A DNA stretch of 19,499 bases, taken from RGIG7949 sp045628845 (GTDB lineage Bacteria; Bacillota; Clostridia; Oscillospirales; Oscillospiraceae). The notes beneath the pieces are model-generated. The model was not told the origin of the DNA. It saw only the letters and a program-made list of their open reading frames with translations, and ran no database searches. Position numbers and translations under genes: made by a program. The DNA lies in the NCBI GenBank assembly GCA_045628845.1, contig JAZQQE010000014.1, positions 1 to 19,499 on the forward strand, given 5' to 3'. This document shows positions 14,589 through 19,499 of the stretch, one piece after another (position 1 is the stretch's first letter; every line of letters starts with the position of its first letter).

Positions 14589-14963
14589 TCAGCGCAGGTC
14601 ATAGAGCGCGGCGCGCTCGCGGTCTCTGTACTCATGCTTTTCGTAGTAGCCGATGAGCTCGCCCGACCGGCCGCGCAGGGCTATCATGTACACGTCCTTG
14701 TTCTCCTCATCGTTGCGGAACGTGTAGACCCTGTTATGCTGCGTGCTCGCGCGGAACCAGTCGACGACGCGGTGTATCATGGCATTCGCCGCGGGCGGGT
14801 GGCAGCCCGCGAGGCTCTTTCCGACGAGCTCCGCGCCTCCGTCGGAGGCATAGCGGCGCACCGCGGCGGGGTTCATGTAGACTATCGTATCGTCGAGGTC
14901 GCAGAGCACTACGGGCGCTTCGTCACTGTCGAGTACGCTTCTGTACAGCTCTTCCATGTTCAT
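14589..14963 (-). CDS. Stand-alone PAS-domain protein
   Basis: A 124-residue single-domain protein. The PAS core runs from ~1 to 112: VVLCDLDDTIVYMNPAAVRRY, then ELVGKSLAGCHPP, a central helix and VYTFRND, a strand pattern typical of PAS. The GKSLAGCHPP block resembles the PAS domain of DUF438-type proteins, from memory. No kinase, DNA-binding or diguanylate domain is attached, so it is probably a sensory or protein-binding module. ATG at 14963 with GGAGG 8 bases upstream. It follows the MBL-fold gene by 16 bases and should be cotranscribed with it, suggesting the PAS protein senses or controls that enzyme's state (inference). Confidence 0.8.
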   Translation of the reverse strand: MNMEELYRSVLDSDEAPVVLCDLDDTIVYMNPAAVRRYASDGGAELVGKSLAGCHPPAANAMIHRVVDWFRASTQHNRVYTFRNDEENKDVYMIALRGRSGELIGYYEKHEYRDRERAALYDLR

Positions 14964-14979
14964 GCTTTCATCCTCCGTG

Positions 14980-15735
14980 TCATACGGTATACGCTCTTCC
15001 GTACTCCGGTCTTATGACCGGCAGACGCCCGGCGAGAGCTTTTTCTATGTCAGACGTATCTATGCTCCCGCTTATCGGCGGGAAGGTATCGTCAAAATGA
15101 TCGAGAAAAACGGCGCGCGGGCGCAGGCGCTCTATGAACGCGAGCGATCTCTCGCACAGCCTGCTAGCTCCCTGATACGGAAGCACGAGCACGTCCGCGT
15201 CCGTCGGGTATTCCTCGTCGCAGTCAAGATTCAGGCTGCCCATCACGAAGAGGCTCCGCCCCTCCGCACGCACGAGGAACGCCGCCGTCTCGCCGTTTTC
15301 ACGGCAGATACGGTTTTCCCGCAGCAGGGCCGGAAGATTTCCCGCGTATTTCAGCATACGGACGTTGAAGAGCGTTTTAAGCACCGTCGGCGCGTCGAAT
15401 CTGATATGCTTCCCGCGGTATACGGTCACGCTCATTTCTCCGAAGGTCAGCGTCTGCCCGGGAGCTATCACGGAGACGTTCTCAACTCCCTTGCCGCGCA
15501 GGGTCTCCGCAGGAGTCTCCGTGCACCAAACGGTACGTCCCGCCACGTCAAGCTCCGGTAGGCTCCCGATATGGTCGAGATGCCCGTGAGTCACGAGCAC
15601 GTCGGGATATCCGTCATAGTCGCTCCTCCGCGTCTTCACGGAGCTCCCTCGCAGCGGCAGGAACGGGTCGAACAGCAGCTTCGTCTCCCCCGACGTCACG
15701 GCAAGAGACGCAGTCCCGTACCATCTCAGTTCCAT
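14980..15735 (-). CDS. Metallo-beta-lactamase-fold hydrolase (UlaG-like group)
   Basis: A 251-residue protein with the metal motif THGHLDHIG (H50, H52, D54, H55), the hallmark of the MBL fold, and a later FLDHFDD with H213 that fits the last metal ligand. The N-terminus MELRWYGTASL...LLFDPF is typical of UlaG-like/RNase-Z-related L-ascorbate-6-phosphate lactonase-type hydrolases. Residues ~110-150 form an insertion of unknown role. Substrate unknown. Start ATG at 15735 has GGGAGGG 7 bases upstream. A good promoter, with TTGTAA and extended TGATATAAT, lies at 15768-15796 and is overlapped by an inverted repeat. It is the first gene of the pair with the PAS protein. Confidence 0.85.
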   Translation of the reverse strand: MELRWYGTASLAVTSGETKLLFDPFLPLRGSSVKTRRSDYDGYPDVLVTHGHLDHIGSLPELDVAGRTVWCTETPAETLRGKGVENVSVIAPGQTLTFGEMSVTVYRGKHIRFDAPTVLKTLFNVRMLKYAGNLPALLRENRICRENGETAAFLVRAEGRSLFVMGSLNLDCDEEYPTDADVLVLPYQGASRLCERSLAFIERLRPRAVFLDHFDDTFPPISGSIDTSDIEKALAGRLPVIRPEYGRAYTV

Positions 15736-15759
15736 GTCCGCCCTCCCCCTCTTTGCAGT

Positions 15760-15788
15760 ATGTCTGCATTATATCAGCCCGCAGACGT
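15760..15788. promoter_or_regulatory. Inverted repeat over the -10 of the MBL/PAS promoter (candidate operator)
   Basis: Arms ATGTCTGC (15760-15767) and GCAGACGT (15781-15788) match at seven of eight positions around a centre near 15774. They flank the -10 at 15768-15773, where a bound repressor would block transcription. Confidence 0.45.
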
Positions 15789-15796
15789 TCTTACAA
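15768..15796 (-). promoter_or_regulatory. Promoter of the MBL/PAS unit
   Basis: On the minus strand TTGTAA (plus coordinates 15791-15796), 17 bases, then TATAAT (15768-15773) with extended TG. The leader to the ATG is about 26 bases. Confidence 0.75.
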
Positions 15797-15811
15797 TCCG
15801 TTTTTTACCTC

Positions 15812-15840
15812 TTGACGCGGAGTGGGCAGGCGTGTATAAT
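15812..15840 (+). promoter_or_regulatory. Promoter of the repressor/polymerase/YolD unit
   Basis: TTGACG (15812-15817), 17 bases, and a perfect TATAAT (15835-15840). One mismatch from consensus in total. Expected start near 15847. Confidence 0.88.
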
Positions 15841-15851
15841 CGGAATGTAAG

Positions 15852-15867
15852 TGGGATTTATATCCCA
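15852..15867. promoter_or_regulatory. Dyad just after the promoter of the LexA-like gene (candidate autoregulatory operator)
   Basis: TGGGAT (15852-15857) and ATCCCA (15862-15867) flank a four-base spacer, TTAT. The element covers about +6 to +21 of the expected transcript. It is unlike the Bacillus LexA box (GAAC-4-GTTC), so its recogniser may be the LexA-like protein itself with its own specificity. Confidence 0.5.
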
Positions 15868-15889
15868 TTAAAGCAAAGGAGGCATCCCC

Positions 15890-16510
15890 GTGCGCAGTAT
15901 GAATCCCGAATATTTCGCTCTGATAGAAAAGTGCATAGACCGCTGCCGCGAGGAGACCGGATGCGCGCCGACCGTATACGAGATAGAGCGTGCGACGGGC
16001 ATCCCGAAGTCCACGGTGTCGCGCTATCTCGCGCACATGCGGGAGCAGGGCATGATAGATTTCTCCGGGCGGCGCAGTCTGATCACGGCCGGCGAGCGCA
16101 GATCGCTCGGGCAGACCTGCCGCGTGCCCGTGCTCGGCTCGATAGCCTGCGGCCTGCCGAAGCTTGCCGAGGAGGATATCGAGGAATACGTGCGCCTGCC
16201 GCAGTCCCTTTTCGGAAGCGGCGAGCTCTACCTTCTCCGTGCCGACGGCGATTCCATGATAAACGCGGGCATAGGCCGCGGTGACCTCGTGCTGATACGC
16301 AGCCAGAATCACGCCGACCCCGGGCAGATAATAGTCGCGCTCGTCGGAGACGATACGGCGACGCTGAAGCGCTACCGCCCCTTCCCCGCCGAGATGCGCG
16401 TCGACCTCGTGCCGGAAAACGACGATTTTGAGACGCAGCACGTCGACCTGCGCACCCGGAGCTTCGCGATACAGGGCGTGGCTGTAAAGGTCATAAAGGA
16501 CCTGGAGTGA
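15890..16510 (+). CDS. LexA-like S24 self-cleaving repressor
   Basis: A 206-residue protein. The N-terminal winged HTH (~1-65) contains ATGIPKSTVSRYL, and the C-terminal half is an S24 peptidase domain with cleavage site IACGLP (C87-G88), serine GDSM (S122) and lysine TLKRY (K160). LexA proteins usually cut Ala-Gly; here it is Cys-Gly, as in UmuD. It probably represses this unit until RecA-filament-stimulated self-cleavage, although no RecA gene is seen here. The start is GTG at 15890 with GGAGG 7 bases upstream; the ATG at 15899 has no good site. It lies 6 bases before the polymerase gene, an SOS-type arrangement. Because other genomes normally keep a separate lexA, this may be a paralogue; I give no symbol. 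Confidence 0.88.
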   Translation: MRSMNPEYFALIEKCIDRCREETGCAPTVYEIERATGIPKSTVSRYLAHMREQGMIDFSGRRSLITAGERRSLGQTCRVPVLGSIACGLPKLAEEDIEEYVRLPQSLFGSGELYLLRADGDSMINAGIGRGDLVLIRSQNHADPGQIIVALVGDDTATLKRYRPFPAEMRVDLVPENDDFETQHVDLRTRSFAIQGVAVKVIKDLE

Positions 16511-16516
16511 TGCGTG

Positions 16517-17794
16517 ATGTCCACGTATTTCTGCATAGACATGAAGTCCTTTTACGCATCGGTGGAGTGCGCCGAGCGGGGACTCAATCCCTTTGAGACC
16601 AATCTCGTCGTCGCCGACGTGACGCGCGGGAAAAACGCGCTGTGCCTTGCGGTGAGCCCGAAGATGAAGGCGCAGGGCGTGCCCGGGCGGTGCAGGCTCT
16701 CGGAGATACCGGGAAACATCAAATATGAGGCCGTGCCGCCGCGCATGAAGCTCTACATCGACTACGCGGCGGACATATATTCGATATACCTCGACTATTT
16801 CGACCCGCGCGACATACACGTATACTCCATCGACGAGTCCTTTATCGACGCGACGGCCTACCTCTCCGTCTACCGCACGGCGCCGCGTGAGCTCGCCGTG
16901 AAGCTCGTCAACGAAATAGCGGACCGCCTCCATATCCCCTCCACGGCGGGGATAGGCACGAATCTCTACCTCGCGAAGATCGCCCTCGACATCACGGCCA
17001 AGCACGCGAAGGACCACATGGGCTATCTCGACGAGGAGCTCTACCGCGAGACGCTCTGGGACCACACGCCGATAACGGATTTCTGGCAGGTGGCGCGTGG
17101 GACTGCACGCAGGCTCGCGCAGTTCGGCATAACCACAATGCGCGAGGTGGCGCACGCCGACTCCGCGCTCATGTACAAGACCTTCGGGAAGGACGCGGAG
17201 CTGCTGATAGACCATGCGTGGGGGCGCGAAAGCTGCCTCATATCCGACATCAAGAGCTACCGGAGCAAGACCCGCTCCGTCTCCTTCTCGCAGATACTGC
17301 CGCGCGACTACGATCTCGACGAAGCGCGCCTCGTCATGCAGGAAATGCTGCTGCACGGCTGTCACGAGCTGATGCGCCGAGGGGTCATAACGAAGAAGAT
17401 ACAGATAGGCGTCTGCTACTCGCACGACGCCCTGCCCGCCGCGCACGGCAGTACGCGCCTCATGAGCGCGACGAACGTCAGCTCGCTCATGCGCGCTCCC
17501 GTGCTCGAGCTTTTCGACTCGATAAGCGCGCGCGGCGTGCCGATAAGGCGCCTGCTGATAGACTTCGCCGACGTCTGCGACGAATCCTGCGAGGGCTACG
17601 ATTTCTTCACGGACGTCGAGGCGGTGGAGCGCGAGAAGCGGCGCGAGCACGCAGTTCTCGAGCTTGCGGACAAATACGGGAAAAACGCCGTCCTGCGCGG
17701 CATAAACTACCTCGACGGCGCGACGCAGCGCGAGCGCAACGGGATGATAGGAGGTCACAGAGCCGGATATGATGATGCGTCAGGAGCGGGCTAA
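16517..17794 (+). CDS. Y-family (UmuC/UvrX-like) translesion DNA polymerase
   Basis: A 425-residue polymerase. The first catalytic block is CIDMKSFYASVE near the N-terminus (acidic Asp at residue 8, aromatic steric gate FY). The second is YSIDESFID with D106-E107, the two metal-binding residues. A helix-hairpin-helix-like region (FWQVARGTARRLAQFGI) and a little-finger domain follow, and the C-terminus KYGKNAVLRGINYLDGATQRERN is typical of the UmuC/UvrX/YqjW group. It copies past damaged bases, at low fidelity. Start ATG at 16517 (a GTG at 16514 is also possible) with GGAG 9 bases upstream, inside the repressor's last codons. It overlaps YolD by 26 bases, so expression of the two is likely coupled. 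Confidence 0.94.
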   Translation: MSTYFCIDMKSFYASVECAERGLNPFETNLVVADVTRGKNALCLAVSPKMKAQGVPGRCRLSEIPGNIKYEAVPPRMKLYIDYAADIYSIYLDYFDPRDIHVYSIDESFIDATAYLSVYRTAPRELAVKLVNEIADRLHIPSTAGIGTNLYLAKIALDITAKHAKDHMGYLDEELYRETLWDHTPITDFWQVARGTARRLAQFGITTMREVAHADSALMYKTFGKDAELLIDHAWGRESCLISDIKSYRSKTRSVSFSQILPRDYDLDEARLVMQEMLLHGCHELMRRGVITKKIQIGVCYSHDALPAAHGSTRLMSATNVSSLMRAPVLELFDSISARGVPIRRLLIDFADVCDESCEGYDFFTDVEAVEREKRREHAVLELADKYGKNAVLRGINYLDGATQRERNGMIGGHRAGYDDASGAG

Positions 17795-18089
17795 GCAGTT
17801 CATGCCCTTCGACGCGATGAAGGGCCTGCAGGCGGCTCTGCGCGAGCGCGAGGAACGCCACTCACGGGTGGAGCGCCGCGTGCTCGACGACGAGATCCTC
17901 GCCGCAAATTCCGCCGTGCTCGCGCGGATAGACAAAGGCTTCGTCGTCTCCATACGCTGTTACAGCGCGTTTCACGAGGTGACCAAGCGCGGCACGGTCA
18001 CGGAGCTGAATCCCGCGTTCAAATTTCTGAAGCTCGGCGACGAGAAGATAGCCTTCGACGATATATACGAGATAAACGACGGGCCGTAA
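17769..18089 (+). CDS. YolD-like protein, partner of the Y-family polymerase
   Basis: A 106-residue protein with the family signature MPFDAMKGLQAALREREE at ~12-29, the usual YolD-like opening, followed by a long beta-rich part (IDKGFVVSIRCY, GTVTELNPAFKFLKLGD, IAFDDIYEI). YolD proteins accompany UmuC/UvrX-type polymerases in Firmicutes and plasmids; the likely role is as accessory or UmuD-like partner, not well settled. It starts 26 bases inside the polymerase gene with three ATGs in tandem (17769, 17772, 17775); a GGAGG at 17750-17754 is 14-20 bases upstream, so the first start is the likeliest. It is the last gene of the unit. Confidence 0.9.
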   Translation: MMMRQERAKQFMPFDAMKGLQAALREREERHSRVERRVLDDEILAANSAVLARIDKGFVVSIRCYSAFHEVTKRGTVTELNPAFKFLKLGDEKIAFDDIYEINDGP

Positions 18090-18107
18090 AAAAGCAGCAA
18101 AAAAGCC

Positions 18108-18135
18108 GGGATGCTTTTGCATCCCTCCTCTTTTT
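18108..18135. terminator. Bidirectional terminator between YolD and the clostripain-like gene
   Basis: GGGATGC (18108-18114) pairs with GCATCCC (18119-18125), loop TTTT. Plus-strand transcripts meet TCCTCTTTTT; minus-strand transcripts meet CGGCTTTTTT. It serves both converging genes. Confidence 0.82.
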
Positions 18136-18146
18136 CAATGTTTCGT

Positions 18147-19499
18147 TCAGGGCAGTACCGGAGTCCAGTAGTCGTTGTTGTACATATCGGTGATCATGTA
18201 CATGGCGGAGGCGGCTCCCTCGGTGTTGATGAGGACGTTGCTGATGAGGGGGTTGCCGTCGTACACATACGGCTCGCCGAGGTAGTAGCTGTCGACGTAC
18301 TCTCCGTCGTAGGTGTAGTAGTCGCATACGAAGTCGATGACGGAGCCGTTTTCTATCGGCACTATCTTGGAGACGGTGTCGGTCTCGCCTTCAACGTAGT
18401 TCATGATCGCGCCCGCGATATAGCCGTACGGGTTGGCATCGTCGAACACGATGAGAAGGTCGGCTCTGTTTCCGTTGACGAAGGCAGGCACGCGGCCGGT
18501 TATGGTGAGCTGCTGACCGTCGTCGATGGTATCCATGTAGTAGTACGCGACGGGCTGGCTGTTGATGGCGAGCCACGAGCCGTCGTAGCTGCCGAGGAGA
18601 GCGCCGTTGTCATTGAACTCGAACACGTTGTCGAGGCCGAGGTCTATGTATCCGGTGCCGTCGTCATAGAACACGTTGAGCTGGATGTCGTGGACCATGG
18701 ACCACTGCTCCTCGGAGAGGTTCAGGACATAGTCGCTTCCGTCATAGCTCCACATGAGGGCGGCGGGATCAAAGCGGTTGTCCGTGAGGTAAGCGGAGGC
18801 GCGGTCGCTGTCTATGCCGGTTCCGAGGAAGGAGCCAAAGCCTCCGAGAAGGCTGCCAAGGTCGCTTCCGGTGGAGGAGGTCATGCTGCCGAGGAGGCCG
18901 CCCATGCCGCCGGAGGAGGAGCCTCCGAGCAGGCTGCCGAGAAGGCTGCCGGAGGAAGACGAAGACGATGACGATGACGTCATGCCGCCGAGCAGACCGC
19001 TGAAGTCGCCGGAGGACGAGCCGCCGAAGAGGCCGCCGAGAAGGCTGCTCACGTCAGACGAGCCCATCATGCTGCCGCCGGAGGTCGCGCCGAAGACGGA
19101 GGACAGCGGGGACGAGGAGCCGTAGGCTATCGTCTGGCCGCCGGCTTCGAGGCTGGCGAACTGCTGGATGCAGCGCGAATACTCGCTTTCGAGGCCGAGC
19201 GCATCATAAGCGGCGACGGCGCTGTCGACCTTGGAGAGCTTCTGATACGGGAAGTAGATGGAAACGCCGTAGGCGTTGGACATATTGGCCGAAGTTCTGT
19301 TGTACTTGACTGCCGCTCTGAGGGCGTCCATGAGTTCCTTCGCGCCGCCGATTCCGAGATTGGATGCAAGATCGACGATATCGATCTGGTCTATCTTGCT
19401 GGACCTTGCGAACTCCATAGTCTCGCTTCTGGCATTCGACACATACTTGTATCCGTCATTTTCGACCATATCGGTGATCGACTCGGAGAACTTGACGAA
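18147..19499 (-). CDS. Clostripain (C11)-like protease, C-terminal part; N-terminus beyond the window
   Basis: The frame stays open to the right edge (450 residues visible), so the N-terminal catalytic half is missing from the window. The first visible ~110 residues, including KIDQIDIVDLASNLG, AVKYNRTS and SNAYGVSIYFPY, match the region downstream of the active site in clostripain-family (C11) cysteine peptidases. Residues ~118-222 (counted from the Met at 19469) are a low-complexity tract of Gly, Ser and Leu with repeated SLLGG and SSSG units and a run of nine Ser. The last ~215 residues are a beta-rich, Asp/Tyr-rich domain. Clostripains are secreted; no signal can be checked here. The His/Cys active site is off the window, so activity cannot be judged. 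Confidence 0.75.
   Translation of the reverse strand, partial: FVKFSESITDMVENDGYKYVSNARSETMEFARSSKIDQIDIVDLASNLGIGGAKELMDALRAAVKYNRTSANMSNAYGVSIYFPYQKLSKVDSAVAAYDALGLESEYSRCIQQFASLEAGGQTIAYGSSSPLSSVFGATSGGSMMGSSDVSSLLGGLFGGSSSGDFSGLLGGMTSSSSSSSSSGSLLGSLLGGSSSGGMGGLLGSMTSSTGSDLGSLLGGFGSFLGTGIDSDRASAYLTDNRFDPAALMWSYDGSDYVLNLSEEQWSMVHDIQLNVFYDDGTGYIDLGLDNVFEFNDNGALLGSYDGSWLAINSQPVAYYYMDTIDDGQQLTITGRVPAFVNGNRADLLIVFDDANPYGYIAGAIMNYVEGETDTVSKIVPIENGSVIDFVCDYYTYDGEYVDSYYLGEPYVYDGNPLISNVLINTEGAASAMYMITDMYNNDYWTPVLP
18804..19118 (-). repeat. Low-complexity Gly/Ser/Leu repeat tract inside the clostripain-like gene
   Basis: Imperfect repeats encode units like SLLGGLFGGSSSG and SLLGSLLGGSSSG, and one stretch encodes nine Ser in a row. 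The DNA is full of CCGCCG/CCGAGGAG-type words, the kind of tract that gains and loses copies. Confidence 0.8.

Noticed and set aside
15791..17758. A long minus-strand open frame opposite the repressor and polymerase genes
   Set aside because: It covers the antisense of two genes with clear families, has no ribosome site, and its translation looks like a reading-frame shadow (Arg/Val/His-rich, no motifs).
1..19499. Mobile elements, prophage or CRISPR
   Set aside because: No transposase, integrase, phage structural gene or regular direct repeats with spacers were seen. The tRNA-Val has no adjacent integrase or duplicated 3' end. A UmuC/YolD unit can ride on plasmids or phages, but base composition and neighbours look chromosomal.

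Overview
This 19.5 kb window is GC-rich, AUA-tolerant DNA that looks like the chromosome of a low-GC-Gram-positive-type (Firmicutes/Clostridia) gut bacterium, probably an uncultured Oscillospirales or Christensenellales-like lineage. The evidence is the FakA/YloV protein, the LexA-like/Y-polymerase/YolD trio, a clostripain-family protease, barnase/barstar, a lipoprotein signal typical of Gram-positives, and strong AGGAGG ribosome sites, several of them in front of GTG or TTG starts. The species assignment is inference. I see no insertion sequences, phage genes, CRISPR or rRNA.

Layout, left to right. (1) 1-2574, plus strand: the 3' end of a FakA/YloV fatty-acid-kinase-like gene, a terminator, then a two-gene unit of membrane-anchored proteins (Sel1 repeats; SH3b domain). 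(2) 2659-3557, minus: an overlapping toxin/antitoxin-like pair, a lipoprotein-anchored barnase RNase and a cytoplasmic barstar. (3) 3633-9740, minus: a tight five-gene unit, in transcription order a CE2-like SGNH esterase, a P-loop kinase of unknown function, a GH13_18 glucoside phosphorylase, a class C beta-lactamase-fold serine hydrolase and a polysaccharide deacetylase. A sixth gene, an alpha/beta-hydrolase esterase, diverges from it at 9858 across a 117-base region that carries a large palindrome. None of the six has a visible signal peptide, so this looks like intracellular de-esterification plus phosphorolysis of an imported, acylated glucoside. (4) 10948-12910, minus: tRNA-Val(GAC) and the GTPase TypA/BipA. 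(5) 13110-15735, minus: a small anchored protein of unknown function behind a perfect consensus promoter, a DUF1295 membrane protein, and a metallo-beta-lactamase-fold/PAS pair. (6) 15812-18125, plus: a damage-response cassette of a LexA-like S24 repressor with a UmuD-style Cys-Gly cleavage site, a Y-family polymerase and YolD, overlapping or nearly so, behind a strong promoter with a dyad. (7) 18147 to the window end, minus: the C-terminal part of a clostripain (C11)-like protein carrying a long Gly/Ser/Leu repeat tract.

No gene-free stretch exceeds 300 bases; the longest intergenic regions hold the promoters, palindromes, terminators and tRNA listed below. The observations most worth following are the barnase/barstar pair, in which both partners seem to have lost the two residues of one classical interface salt bridge (Arg59/Glu76), the cytoplasmic esterase/phosphorylase/kinase operon, and the repressor that may double as a UmuD-like polymerase subunit.
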